This document shows, in pieces, positions 9,193 through 18,487 of a DNA stretch of 64,000 bases. Origin of the DNA: a virus; IMG/VR virus record IMGVR_UViG_3300021963_007290, positions 1 through 64,000 of that record; one strand, written 5' to 3'. Below the pieces are notes generated by a model. It was not told the DNA's origin. It made no database searches and saw only the letters and a list, made by a program, of their open reading frames with translations. How positions within the stretch are numbered: position 1 is the stretch's first letter; every line of letters starts with the position of its first letter. The position numbers and the translations under genes are program-made.

Positions 9193-9894
9193 ATGAAATT
9201 TACTTTTGGAATTATTACAGATGGAAATTCTGATAACAATTTAAATCTAGTTATAGATAGCATAGAAAAACAATACATTTCAACTTTAGATTATGAAATT
9301 ATTGTAATAGGAAATAGTAAAGTAGATAGAAAAAATACTTTAGTGATGCCATTTGATGATAGCATTAAAAGTAAATGGATAACTAGAAAAAAAAATTTAA
9401 TAACTAAAAATGCAAAATATGAGAATATTGTTTATATGCATGACTACATTGCTTTGGAAGATAATTGGTATGAAGGATATTTAAGTTTTGGTGAAGAATT
9501 TAAAGTTTGTACGAACGTACTTCTTAATGCAGATAATACTAGGTGGCGTGATTGGGTAATCTGGCCACACAATCTTAACGAAATGGATGATATTGTAAAC
9601 CCAAGTAGGGAATGTATATTTTCTTATGATATTACTCATTTATCAAAGTATCAATATATTTCTGGATCATATTGGATTGCAAAAAAGCATGTAATGATTG
9701 AGTTTCCTTTAGATGAAAAATTATCTTGGGGTGGAGGTGAGGATGTTAGTTGGTCTAAAGAAGTAAGAGAAAAATACGATTTTTCCATTAATATTAATTC
9801 CACATGCAAGTGTTTAAAAATGAAAAATAAACCATTTGAAATAGCGAGTGAAGAGATGAATGAAAAACTTAGAAATTTTAATAAGTTGAAATAA
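9193..9894 (+). CDS. glycosyltransferase, GT2/GT-A-like
   Basis: 233 aa. Opens with FTFGIITDGNSDNNL and DYEIIVIGN, as in GT-A folds; MHDYIALEDNWYE looks like the nucleotide-sugar DxD region, and LSWGGGEDVSWSKEV is a GGGED-type acceptor motif. Very AT-rich. Function within the glycan island is inferred; donor and acceptor unknown. Confidence 0.7.
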   Translation: MKFTFGIITDGNSDNNLNLVIDSIEKQYISTLDYEIIVIGNSKVDRKNTLVMPFDDSIKSKWITRKKNLITKNAKYENIVYMHDYIALEDNWYEGYLSFGEEFKVCTNVLLNADNTRWRDWVIWPHNLNEMDDIVNPSRECIFSYDITHLSKYQYISGSYWIAKKHVMIEFPLDEKLSWGGGEDVSWSKEVREKYDFSININSTCKCLKMKNKPFEIASEEMNEKLRNFNKLK

Positions 9895-9943
9895 TAGGAA
9901 TGGATATTAAAATCGTTTTAAAAACTTTATATTAAATATAACT

Positions 9944-10744
9944 ATGATAAAATTTAATTTATACGGTAATAATTTTACTCATTTGACTGGAGGAAATTTA
10001 GGTTATTCTACACACGGAAAAAAGTCAAAATATATTGAATGGGTTTTTGATGAATCATCCGATATTAGTTTTTATATTGATGATTCTTTAAGGCAAGCAT
10101 TTTCGCATAAAAATTCTAAGAAAAAATATGGATGGTTATTAGAATCAAAATACATTACTCCAGGAATTTATCAAGATGTTAGATCCAATTATGAAAAATA
10201 TTTTGAAGTATTTGAATCCATTTTTACTAACAGTAAAGAATTGACTAAAATTGATTCTAGATTTAAATGGTGTTTAACTTCTTCAACTTGGATTAAAAAT
10301 CCAAAAGTGTATGAAAAAACTAAAATGATTTCTATGATCTCTTCAAACAAAAAAATGTGTGAGGGTCATATTGAAAGATTGAAATGGGTTGAAAAAATAG
10401 GAGACCAAGTAGATCTTTATGGAAGGGGATTTAATGAAATAGAAAATAAAGAAGAAGGTCTTTGTGACTACATGTTTTCTGTTGCTATTGAAAATGGATC
10501 TTATGATGGATTTTTTACTGAGAAGATATTAGATTGTTTTGCTACGGGAACCATTCCTGTATATAAAGGAGCGCCAGATATTGGTGAATATTTTAACACC
10601 GATGGAATAATTCAGTTATCTGAAGAATTTGATGTTTCTGAGGAAATATATAAATCTAAACTTGAGGCAGTATATGATAATTTTGATAGATTAAAAAAAT
10701 ATCCAACGGGAGAAGATTTTATCTATACAAATTACTTTTTGTAA
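9944..10744 (+). CDS. GT10 family (alpha-1,3-fucosyltransferase-like) glycosyltransferase
   Basis: 266 aa. The C-terminal half has the GT10 signature FTEKILDCFATGTIPVYKG, preceded by MFSVAIENGSYDGF. This is the conserved GDP-fucose-binding motif of bacterial alpha-1,3/4-fucosyltransferases. A 49-base AT-rich gap precedes it, without a clear ribosome site. With two GT11 genes in the same island, several distinct fucose-type linkages may be made. Confidence 0.82.
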   Translation: MIKFNLYGNNFTHLTGGNLGYSTHGKKSKYIEWVFDESSDISFYIDDSLRQAFSHKNSKKKYGWLLESKYITPGIYQDVRSNYEKYFEVFESIFTNSKELTKIDSRFKWCLTSSTWIKNPKVYEKTKMISMISSNKKMCEGHIERLKWVEKIGDQVDLYGRGFNEIENKEEGLCDYMFSVAIENGSYDGFFTEKILDCFATGTIPVYKGAPDIGEYFNTDGIIQLSEEFDVSEEIYKSKLEAVYDNFDRLKKYPTGEDFIYTNYFL

Positions 10745-10764
10745 AATTGTAAAACATATAAAAA

Positions 10765-11571
10765 ATGATATCATTCAATTATCTTGGAAATTATGGACGA
10801 CTTGGAAATCAAATGTTTCAATACGCTTCTTTAAAAGGGATTGCGAGAAAACATGGTTATGATTTTTGTATTCCTCCAAAAGAAAACTTTGGAACCAAAG
10901 ATTCAAAAGTCCGTGATTCTAATTGTGACATTTATGATGTATTTAACTTGGGAAAAGAAAATGTCATTATTACTACAAATAATACAAAATTAAAAGAATC
11001 AACATTAAATTTTGATGAGGATTTATTTGAAACGTGTCCTGACAATATAGATCTTGATGGTTACTTTCAATCTGAAAAATATTTTAAACACATTGAAAAT
11101 GAAATACGAAAAGATTTTTCTTTTGATGAACATCTTTTATTGGATGCGACTAAATTTCTTGCTGAATTTTATTCTGGACAAGATGTAATATCTTTACACA
11201 TTCGTAGGACTGACTATTCGGAGTTTCCAAATCATCATCCAATTTGTTCGTTAGAATATTATGATGAGGCAATTTCACTCCTTCCCCAAGAATGCCCGAT
11301 AATTGTTTTTACAGATGATCCTCAATGGTGTAGAGAACAAAGTTTTTTTGATGGAGATAGATTTATTATTTCTCAAGATAATTCTGTAGATTTTGATTTA
11401 TGTTTAATGACATGCTGCGATTATCATATTATAGCTAATAGTTCTTTTAGTTGGTGGGGTTCTTGGCTTTCTAAGAGTAAACTTACAATATCCCCCAAAA
11501 AATGGTTTGGATCTGCATATTCTGATTGGAAGATAGAAGATCGAATTTTAAAGGAATGGGTTTCAATATGA
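10765..11571 (+). CDS. second GT11 family fucosyltransferase-like protein
   Basis: 268 aa, clear paralogue of 5573-6370: GRLGNQMFQYAS, SLHIRRTDYSEFPNHHP, IIVFTDDPQWCREQ, NSSFSWWGSWLSKS. Overlaps the next gene by 4 bases. Divergence between the copies suggests different acceptors or linkages rather than a recent duplication. Confidence 0.9.
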   Translation: MISFNYLGNYGRLGNQMFQYASLKGIARKHGYDFCIPPKENFGTKDSKVRDSNCDIYDVFNLGKENVIITTNNTKLKESTLNFDEDLFETCPDNIDLDGYFQSEKYFKHIENEIRKDFSFDEHLLLDATKFLAEFYSGQDVISLHIRRTDYSEFPNHHPICSLEYYDEAISLLPQECPIIVFTDDPQWCREQSFFDGDRFIISQDNSVDFDLCLMTCCDYHIIANSSFSWWGSWLSKSKLTISPKKWFGSAYSDWKIEDRILKEWVSI

Positions 11572-12203
11572 AAACATTAAATGATTATTTTGAAAAAATT
11601 TTTTGCATTAATTTGGATAAACGATTTGATAGATGGAAAGAATCTAGAAATGAGTTTGAAAAGCATAATTTGCAAGTTGAAAGAATAACTGCAATTGATG
11701 GAAAAATTCAAAATGTGAATACAAATTTAAAACCTGGGGAATTGGGTTGTATACTATCACATTTAAAAGTAATAAAAAAAGCAAAGAAGGATAATCTAAA
11801 AAACGTATTGATTCTTGAAGATGATGTTGAATTTGATAAAAATTTGAATCAATTATTTTTTGAATACGAAAGTCAATTGCCAAAGTGGGATATGTTGTAT
11901 TTTGGTGGCAATCATTCTTTTAATAATGTTTATATGCCCAAGCATAACGAGCCAATAAAGGTTTCGGAAAATGTATATAAAATAAGACAAATATATACAA
12001 CACATTGTTATGCGATTGATAATTCACTTTATGATATGATTATAGATAATGTTTCTCAAATGAGGTCGCCATTAGATGTAATATATTCAAGTATACATTC
12101 AAAATGTGAAACATATTTACTTAGACCTCATTTGGCCTGGCAAAGAAATGATTATTCTGATATAATGGAAAAAAGTGTTGATTATAGTTTTTTAAAAAAA
12201 TGA
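11568..12203 (+). CDS. GT25 family (LPS-type) glycosyltransferase
   Basis: 211 aa. Seen: FCINLDKRFDRWK, the ERITAIDG block, GELGCILSHLKVIKKA, and LILEDDVEFD with the metal-binding EDD. This is the GT25 layout of LPS beta-galactosyltransferases. ATG 11568 overlaps the preceding TGA; an upstream in-frame ATG at 11526 lies inside GT11. The protein ends immediately after the SVDYSFLKK tail, shorter than many homologues. Confidence 0.85.
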   Translation: MKTLNDYFEKIFCINLDKRFDRWKESRNEFEKHNLQVERITAIDGKIQNVNTNLKPGELGCILSHLKVIKKAKKDNLKNVLILEDDVEFDKNLNQLFFEYESQLPKWDMLYFGGNHSFNNVYMPKHNEPIKVSENVYKIRQIYTTHCYAIDNSLYDMIIDNVSQMRSPLDVIYSSIHSKCETYLLRPHLAWQRNDYSDIMEKSVDYSFLKK

Positions 12204-12916
12204 CTCCAAAAGTTTCTATTGCAATTCCCACATTTGAATCTTACGGAAAAGGTTCTGAATTTCTTGATGATCTCCTTAGAACTATAGAGATACAGACCTT
12301 CAAAGATTTTGAAGTTGTAATATCTGACCATAGTGAAGACAATGAAATTTTTGATAAGGTAGGTGAATTTGAAGATCGAATTAATTTTTGTTATTCTAAA
12401 AATAAAAATGACAAAGGAAATGGTCCTGCAAATACCAATAGGGCCATTGATATGTGTTCTGGAGACATTATAAAAATAATGTTTCAAGATGATTTTTTTT
12501 ATGATGATGAGGCACTTCAAAAGATTTATGATGCTCTAAGTGAAAGTGATAAAATGTGGTTACTTAATGGATGTAACCATACTGCTGATCATGGGAATTC
12601 TTTTTATTGGGATTTTTACCCAGAGTTTAATGATAAACTTTTAGATGGAGTTAATACGATTAGTTCTCCTTCTGTGGTTGCCTTTAAGAAGGAAGTTACA
12701 AGAAGATTCGATCCATCTTTGACTTTTTATATGGACGTTGATTTTTATTATGGAATGAAACTTGATTATGGAATGCCAATACTGTATAATGATATATTGA
12801 TTTCAAATAGATTTCCAAGTGATTATTCCGTAACAACAAACGTATCAAATAAAAATAAAGAGTATTATGAAAGGACTGAATCTGAATACTGTAAGAAAAA
12901 ATATAACCTCATTTAA
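12200..12916 (+). CDS. GT2 family glycosyltransferase
   Basis: 238 aa. N-terminal VSIAIPTFESYGKGSEF and FEVVISDHSED (UDP-sugar binding), then IMFQDDFFYDDE, the DxD-type metal motif. Starts by ATGA overlap with the preceding gene. Typical small GT-A enzyme of polysaccharide loci; specificity unknown. Confidence 0.85.
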   Translation: MTPKVSIAIPTFESYGKGSEFLDDLLRTIEIQTFKDFEVVISDHSEDNEIFDKVGEFEDRINFCYSKNKNDKGNGPANTNRAIDMCSGDIIKIMFQDDFFYDDEALQKIYDALSESDKMWLLNGCNHTADHGNSFYWDFYPEFNDKLLDGVNTISSPSVVAFKKEVTRRFDPSLTFYMDVDFYYGMKLDYGMPILYNDILISNRFPSDYSVTTNVSNKNKEYYERTESEYCKKKYNLI

Positions 12917-13613
12917 TGCACCATACGATCACCATGTAATTGAAAATTTTCTTCCAGAAGATATTGCTGAAAAAGTATCTGGTGAATTTTTTGAGTTTAA
13001 TGATGATCGTTGGTATTGCTATGATAATCCACTAGAAAATAAAAGAACAATACAGGATTGGAGTAAATTTCCTAAAAATACATATTCACTATTTCAGTAT
13101 TTTTGCTCTCAGCAATTTGTAGAGTTTGTTAAAGAAATAACAGGAATACAGAATCTTTATCCAGATTATGGACTTCATGGTGGTGGATGGCATATGCATG
13201 GGAGGGGTGGAAATTTAAATGTGCATAAAGATTATTCTATTCACCCAAAGTTAAACTTACAAAGAAAACTAAATCTTATAATTTATTTGTCTAAGGATTG
13301 GAATATATCTTGGGGTGGTGGATTGGAATTATGGTCTCATAATCAAGATACAAATAGACCATTAAAAAAGGAAAGGGTGGTAGAATGTATTTACAATAGA
13401 GCTATTTTATTTGATACCACACAAAATTCTTGGCACGGACTTCCTAATCATTTGACATGTCCAGAAAATGAGTATAGAAAAAGTTTAGCTATATACTATT
13501 TGACAGATCCTGTCGGCAAGGTAGAAGAAAGAACAAGAGCATTATATGCTCCAAGAGAAGAACAAGAAGAAGACAGTGATATTTTAAATTTAATTCAAAA
13601 AAGATCTATGTAA
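12867..13613 (+). CDS. 2OG-Fe(II) oxygenase (prolyl-hydroxylase-like)
   Basis: 248 aa. Double-stranded beta-helix dioxygenase with HKD (about residue 119, in LNVHKDYSI) and a distal His in NSWHGLP as iron ligands, and RKSLAIYYL at the 2-oxoglutarate site. Uses O2 and 2-oxoglutarate to hydroxylate a substrate. The ATG at 12867 overlaps the preceding gene by 50 bases; a later non-ATG start is possible. Embedded among glycosyltransferases, so it may hydroxylate a sugar or a glycan-linked protein. Confidence 0.82.
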   Translation: MKGLNLNTVRKNITSFNAPYDHHVIENFLPEDIAEKVSGEFFEFNDDRWYCYDNPLENKRTIQDWSKFPKNTYSLFQYFCSQQFVEFVKEITGIQNLYPDYGLHGGGWHMHGRGGNLNVHKDYSIHPKLNLQRKLNLIIYLSKDWNISWGGGLELWSHNQDTNRPLKKERVVECIYNRAILFDTTQNSWHGLPNHLTCPENEYRKSLAIYYLTDPVGKVEERTRALYAPREEQEEDSDILNLIQKRSM

Positions 13614-13627
13614 ATTTGGAGAGTAAA

Positions 13628-14278
13628 ATGATTGATTTTGTAATTCCTTCGATAGGAAGACCAACTATAATGAGGTCTGTTAAATCTTTGATTAATCAAG
13701 GTGCTATGTTTAGACCAAAGATTCCAGATTGGAAAGCTTTTGTCGGATTTGATGGACTTTCTAAAAAGCAAGTTGATCAAAATTTTTTGTTTGATGATAA
13801 ACGAGTTACTTATTTATTTTCTGAAAATAAATTGGGAGTTGTAGGAGATTGGGGGGAAGGATATTCTAAATCTAATGCAGGTCTTGTTAGAAATTGGATA
13901 ATTTCCAAGATCAATTCATCAAACGAATGGATTGCATTTTTAGATGACGATGACACTGTAAGTAATTATTATGTTGATACTTTTTACCTAGAAACTCAAA
14001 CTAAACAATTTGATTGTTGTGTTTTTAGAATGAGATATGATGCTGGTGGGGAAAAACTTATACCTCCTCTCGGAGTTAATGAAATTATTGAAAATCAAGT
14101 TGGAATTTCTTTTTGTGTTAACAAACAATTTTTGAAGAATAGTGGAGTGAAATTTGTGAATGACATTAGAGAAGATTATAAATTCTTGAAGGATTTGCAA
14201 AATGCTGGAGCTAAAATTCATATATCAAATTACGTTACTTATCATGTAAATAGCATTACTTATGATTATATTTTGTAG
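13628..14278 (+). CDS. GT2-like glycosyltransferase
   Basis: 216 aa. IDFVIPSIGRPTIMRSVKSL, WKAFVGFDG, then IAFLDDDDTVSNYYVD with the catalytic/metal Asp run, all GT2 features. ATG 13628 has GGAGAG 5 bases upstream; a TTG at 13616 is the alternative. Paralogous to the next gene. Confidence 0.8.
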   Translation: MIDFVIPSIGRPTIMRSVKSLINQGAMFRPKIPDWKAFVGFDGLSKKQVDQNFLFDDKRVTYLFSENKLGVVGDWGEGYSKSNAGLVRNWIISKINSSNEWIAFLDDDDTVSNYYVDTFYLETQTKQFDCCVFRMRYDAGGEKLIPPLGVNEIIENQVGISFCVNKQFLKNSGVKFVNDIREDYKFLKDLQNAGAKIHISNYVTYHVNSITYDYIL

Positions 14279-14286
14279 AAACTATT

Positions 14287-14919
14287 ATGATTAATTTTAT
14301 TGTTCCTAGTGTAGGCAGAAAAACATTAACAGATACTTTGAATTCTTTAGTAAATCAAATTAATAATGAATGGGAAGCTTGGGTTGGATTGGATGGCATT
14401 TGTGAAAGTGAATTTGATAAAGGTATTTTATTGAATGACAGCAGAATACATTATGTTTTTATTAAAGATAGGTTAGGTGATTTTGATCATAATCCTGCAG
14501 TTGAAAGACCAACTGGAAATGCTGGTAGAGTTAGAAATTATTTGATTTCTTTAATTGATAATGAATATGATTGGATTGGATTTGTCGATGACGACGATAC
14601 TTTAAGAGAAACTTACATTGATAAATTGATAGAAGAAATTCAATATACTTCTTTTGATTGCTGTATTTTTAGAATGATTCATGATGATAGAAAGAATAAT
14701 AGGACAGTGATTATTCCTCCTTATGGAATGAATCAAGTGGCGCAAAATTTTGTTGGAATATCGTTTTGTGTAAGTAGATCTTTTTTGAATAGGACCGGAG
14801 TTAAATTCACTAGTTCTTCTTTTGAGGATTATACAATGTTAGAATCTATACATAATGCAAATGGTGAGATTTACATGTCAGAGCATTTGGTGTATGATGT
14901 AAGACCCGCAGGAGATTGA
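14287..14919 (+). CDS. GT2-like glycosyltransferase, paralogue of the preceding gene
   Basis: 210 aa. INFIVPSVGRKTLTDTLNSL, WEAWVGLDG and WIGFVDDDDTLRETYID match the preceding gene block for block. Both also share FDCCxFRMxxD and VGISFCVxxxFLxxxGVKF. A local tandem duplication that diverged is the simplest reading. Confidence 0.8.
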   Translation: MINFIVPSVGRKTLTDTLNSLVNQINNEWEAWVGLDGICESEFDKGILLNDSRIHYVFIKDRLGDFDHNPAVERPTGNAGRVRNYLISLIDNEYDWIGFVDDDDTLRETYIDKLIEEIQYTSFDCCIFRMIHDDRKNNRTVIIPPYGMNQVAQNFVGISFCVSRSFLNRTGVKFTSSSFEDYTMLESIHNANGEIYMSEHLVYDVRPAGD

Positions 14920-14920
14920 T

Positions 14921-16048
14921 ATGGTTGTTTGTCCAAAATTTGTTACTATTCCAAGTTCTTGGGGTGTATTGAGAAAAACAATGCAACCAAAAGAAAATTA
15001 TGGTATGTCTTTTGGTAAGACATTTGATGAAACATATGATTATGATACTTTATTTTCTGGTGTTTTGAAAATAGAGGATACTCTTGTTATTACAGCTCCT
15101 CCTTTTTTAAATCTTTCTGACTTTATAAAAGATAACGTAATAATCACGGATGGTCAAAATGATATAAGTTTGACTTTTTATGATCTTGATAGGTCTGGTC
15201 TTGCCATTGGAAAAATATCTAAAGATGCAACTCATATCTATTTGAAATATAAAAATGAAGATCCATTGAAAATTGAAATTGAAGAATCATTCATACATAA
15301 GTTTTCAAATAAAAAAGTATTGTTCACAATGTTTAAAAATGATCCAAAAGAATGGATGTTAAACTGGGTTCAATATCACAATGAAGTTTATGGTATTGAT
15401 GGATTTGTTTTGTTCTCCAATAATACAGACAAATATACTTGTGAAGATATAGAAAATTATTTGCAATCTAATAATTATGAATTGGTGATAGTTGATTGGC
15501 CAATGAGATGGGGAGTACATGGTCCACCATGGGATTCTGATTTTTGTAAAATAGTTGGACTTCAATATTTGAAATATAAATTTGTATATAATTCTGAATT
15601 TGTGTTAAATTTAGATATTGATGAATATTTTGTTTCTAAGTATTCTATTGATGAAATTATTGAAGGAATGATCAATCAACAAAAAGATTCTATTAATATG
15701 GAATCTAAAAATATTTCCAGATACACTGTTGAAAAATCTCTCAAATTGAGTGATTATTATTGGTATCATGATGATGATATTGATATAAACAAAATGATTA
15801 AGTGGGTCACGCTTCCAAAATATTCAAGACAATATCCTTGGTCTACTCATTATATTTTTAGTCCAAATCGAGATGAAACGCAAGATTTTTATTATGCACA
15901 TCTAGCAATTCTTACTGGAGAACATCATATTAAAAACAGTACAGAAGTTGCAAAGCAAAGATTTATTATTAGAGAATCTGGAAATAAGGAGGATATTGTT
16001 TTAAGAGAAAACTTTAAAAAAATGAAAAGTACTATTAACGTATCATGA
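14921..16048 (+). CDS. glycosyltransferase, GT92/GT2-like
   Basis: 375 aa. Residues 1-125 show no clear domain. The rest (VLFTMFKNDPKEWMLNWVQY, DGFVLFSNNTDKY, NLDIDEYFV) resembles GT92 or the related GT-A fold, with DIDEY as the metal motif. GGAG lies just before the ATG. It overlaps the next gene by 4 bases. Specificity unknown. Confidence 0.7.
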   Translation: MVVCPKFVTIPSSWGVLRKTMQPKENYGMSFGKTFDETYDYDTLFSGVLKIEDTLVITAPPFLNLSDFIKDNVIITDGQNDISLTFYDLDRSGLAIGKISKDATHIYLKYKNEDPLKIEIEESFIHKFSNKKVLFTMFKNDPKEWMLNWVQYHNEVYGIDGFVLFSNNTDKYTCEDIENYLQSNNYELVIVDWPMRWGVHGPPWDSDFCKIVGLQYLKYKFVYNSEFVLNLDIDEYFVSKYSIDEIIEGMINQQKDSINMESKNISRYTVEKSLKLSDYYWYHDDDIDINKMIKWVTLPKYSRQYPWSTHYIFSPNRDETQDFYYAHLAILTGEHHIKNSTEVAKQRFIIRESGNKEDIVLRENFKKMKSTINVS

Positions 16049-16860
16049 ATATAGACAGAACTGAAAAAAATAAATCTGCATATAAGCTCAATGGGTTTGG
16101 TCCCATTTACTGCATTAATCTTGATGGGCAACCAGAGAGATGGGATTATATGAAAACTCAATTTGATTATTGGAATATTGTAGATTATACTCGTATCTCC
16201 GCTTATGACGGTAGAGAAGATGATTTAAGTGATATTATTAAAGGAACTTACCCAGAACTGATGACTTCTGGTGAAGTTGGATGTGTTACTTCTCATCTTA
16301 AAGCTATAAAACATTGGTATGAAACTTCCGATAGTCCTTACGCAGTCATTATGGAAGATGATTGCAACATTGATATTGCAAAATTTTGGAATTTTTCTTG
16401 GAAAGATTTTATTTCAAGGGCACCTTATGCTTGGGACATAATTCAACTCGCAATTATTTGCACTGGGGATATATATGTTCCAATTCATACGAGATTTGTT
16501 AATGATTTTTCTACCGCTTGTTATGTAATTACAAGGCACCATGCTCAAAAGTTATTGAAATATCATGTAAGAGGGGAAAAATATAAACTTGATAATGGAG
16601 TTAAACCTCGTCCAGTTGCAGATGATTTAATTTATAACTCTGGATGCACTTATGCTTGTCCATTGTTGTTATATAATCTTAAATTGGGATCATCAATTCA
16701 TCCAGAGCATATTGATATCTTCCATAAAAATTCTCATGATGGACTTTTAAATTTTTGGTCTCAGAAAGGATCAGAAATGACTCTTGAATCGATCACTAAT
16801 TATGATCCGTTTTTGGGTCGGATAACCGAACCATCTGGAGCAAAACGGGCAACCCCTTGA
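16045..16860 (+). CDS. GT25 family glycosyltransferase
   Basis: 271 aa. YCINLDGQPERWDYMK, RISAYDGRED, GEVGCVTSHLKAIKHW, VIMEDDCNID: the GT25 motif order. The C-terminal domain resembles that of the trifunctional protein at 28206. Last gene of the glycan island; its stop codon lies inside the -35 box of the porin promoter. Confidence 0.87.
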   Translation: MNIDRTEKNKSAYKLNGFGPIYCINLDGQPERWDYMKTQFDYWNIVDYTRISAYDGREDDLSDIIKGTYPELMTSGEVGCVTSHLKAIKHWYETSDSPYAVIMEDDCNIDIAKFWNFSWKDFISRAPYAWDIIQLAIICTGDIYVPIHTRFVNDFSTACYVITRHHAQKLLKYHVRGEKYKLDNGVKPRPVADDLIYNSGCTYACPLLLYNLKLGSSIHPEHIDIFHKNSHDGLLNFWSQKGSEMTLESITNYDPFLGRITEPSGAKRATP

Positions 16861-16890
16861 CAATTTCAAAAGCACCCTGTATGATAAATA
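16857..16890 (+). promoter_or_regulatory. porin promoter: sigma70-type with overlapping late box
   Basis: TTGACA (16857-16862), exact 17-base spacer, TATGAT (16880-16885). The -10 box runs straight into GATAAATA (about 16883-16890), a T4/cyanophage-type late box. The same overlap occurs at psbA and psbD. Confidence 0.85.
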
Positions 16891-16893
16891 CAT

Positions 16894-16930
16894 CGAGTTG
16901 AGTCGTAACAAAACTTAACTCGTTTTTCTT
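16894..16930 (+). terminator. terminator-like hairpin in the porin leader
   Basis: CGAGTTGAG (16894-16902) pairs with CTTAACTCG (16914-16922), with one G-U pair and an 11-base loop, followed by TTTTTCTTT. It stands just after the expected transcription start and before the porin ATG. It may end the glycan operon or act as an attenuator. Confidence 0.55.
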
Positions 16931-16954
16931 TAGTAAATTATTTTCTAATCGATT

Positions 16955-18436
16955 ATGAATTTTCTCAAACAACTGATGCTTGTCCCTGTTGCTTTGGGTC
17001 TTGTTGCTCCTGCTGCTACTGCCGCAGAACTCAATATTGAGGATGTCAGCAAGTACTCTTCTGTTGAACAGGTAACAAGCGTTACTCAATTCTCTGATGT
17101 TCAACCTACCGACTGGGCATATCAAGCACTCACTAATCTTATTGAGCGTTATGGTTGCGTAGCAGGTTATCCTAACGGCACCTATGGTGGTGGTAAGGCA
17201 ATGACTCGTTACGAAGCAGCAGCACTGCTGAATGCTTGCCTCGATCGTGTAACTGAAGTCACCGATGAGCTTCGTAAACTTCAGGCAGAATTCAAAGAAG
17301 AACTGATTGTTCTCCGTGGTCGTGTAGATGGTTTGGAAGCAAAGGTTGGTGTTCTTGAGGCAACTCAGTTCTCTACCACTACCAAACTGAAGGGTGAGGC
17401 TACCTTTGTTCTGGGTGGAGTTCCTGGACTTGAAACTAATGCTGGTGGAAACGTTGGCAACACCGCATTTAATTATGATGTCCGTCTGAACTTTGACACT
17501 TCGTTCACTGGTCGTGATCTCCTTCGCACTCGTCTGCGTTCTGCTAACTTCAGCAGTGATCCTTTCGGTTCTTCGTCTTCCCTGTTCAAACTGGACAAGG
17601 CAGACAACACTACTGCTCTGACTGGAGACAATGTTGTTCTTGATCGTCTCTACTATCAGTTCCCTGTGGGTGATAGTGTGACTATTACTGCTGGTCCTAA
17701 GGTTCGTAACACTGAGATGGCATGGGTTCCTTCTGCTTATAAGTCGGAAATCCTTGACTTCTTCCAAGTTGCTGGTGCTCCTGGTGTCTATAACAAGGCA
17801 ACTGGTGCTGGTGTTGGTGCTCAGTATGTTGGCAAAGGTGGATTCGTTGCTGGTCTGAACTATGTTGCCGAGAATGGTGAAGATAGTTCCACTGGTGTCT
17901 TTGATTCCGAAGGTGCTCTGAACTTCATTGCTCAGGTAGGTTACAAAGGATCTAACTGGGGTGTTGGTGCTGGTTATCGTTATGGTTCTGAGGGCACCCG
18001 TCCTCGCACCTACAATGGTCTCCTTGGTGCCTCTGGTGCTCTTGTAGATGGTCAAGAATCCAATGCCATTGCTCTTAACGCATATTGGCAACCTTCTGAA
18101 TCTGGTTGGGTTCCCTCCATCAGTGCTGGTTACGGATATAACTTCGTAAATGGTACTACTGGTGCTACCGATGCAACTGATTCGGATTCCTGGTTCGTTG
18201 GTCTTCAGTGGGCAGATGCGTTTGTTGCTGGTAACACTGCTGGTGTTGCTGTTGGACAGGCACCTTCTGCTGAAACCGCTGGTGTATCTGATGCTACGAT
18301 GCTTGAGTTCTTCTACAAGTTCCAAGTTACTGACAACATCAGCATCACTCCTGCTCTGTTCTACGTTGAAAACAATCAGCGTTATCAGGACAGCAGCAAG
18401 TGGGGTGGTGTAATCCAGACCAAGTTCACGTTCTGA
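16955..18436 (+). CDS. cyanobacterial SLH-domain outer-membrane porin
   Basis: 493 aa. Signal peptide at residues 1-23 (MNFLKQLMLVPVALGLV, cleavage near ATAA-ELN). An SLH domain at about 45-110 (FSDVQPTDWAYQALTNL, GYPNGTYGGGKAMTRYEAAA) would bind peptidoglycan-linked polymer. A short coiled coil follows at 95-130, then a beta-barrel to the end, closing in TKFTF with the C-terminal Phe needed for outer-membrane assembly. This is the layout of Synechococcus/Prochlorococcus Som-type porins. Base composition is visibly richer in GC than the glycan genes, suggesting host origin. Strong own promoter and own terminator make it a single-gene unit. Confidence 0.92.
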   Translation: MNFLKQLMLVPVALGLVAPAATAAELNIEDVSKYSSVEQVTSVTQFSDVQPTDWAYQALTNLIERYGCVAGYPNGTYGGGKAMTRYEAAALLNACLDRVTEVTDELRKLQAEFKEELIVLRGRVDGLEAKVGVLEATQFSTTTKLKGEATFVLGGVPGLETNAGGNVGNTAFNYDVRLNFDTSFTGRDLLRTRLRSANFSSDPFGSSSSLFKLDKADNTTALTGDNVVLDRLYYQFPVGDSVTITAGPKVRNTEMAWVPSAYKSEILDFFQVAGAPGVYNKATGAGVGAQYVGKGGFVAGLNYVAENGEDSSTGVFDSEGALNFIAQVGYKGSNWGVGAGYRYGSEGTRPRTYNGLLGASGALVDGQESNAIALNAYWQPSESGWVPSISAGYGYNFVNGTTGATDATDSDSWFVGLQWADAFVAGNTAGVAVGQAPSAETAGVSDATMLEFFYKFQVTDNISITPALFYVENNQRYQDSSKWGGVIQTKFTF

Positions 18437-18459
18437 TAAATCACTCATAATCTGAGTGG

Positions 18460-18486
18460 AACCACCTCTTCTTGGGGTGGTTTTTT
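18460..18486 (+). terminator. intrinsic terminator after the porin gene
   Basis: AACCACC (18460-18466), 9-base loop, GGTGGTT (18476-18482), then a T run. Confidence 0.85.
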
Positions 18487-18487
18487 A

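Noticed and set aside
16796-18448. 550-aa open frame on the minus strand over the porin gene
   Set aside because: Ser/Thr-rich translation without motifs; it is the shadow of a GC-richer gene with strong codon bias. The porin has signal peptide, SLH domain and terminal Phe on the plus strand.
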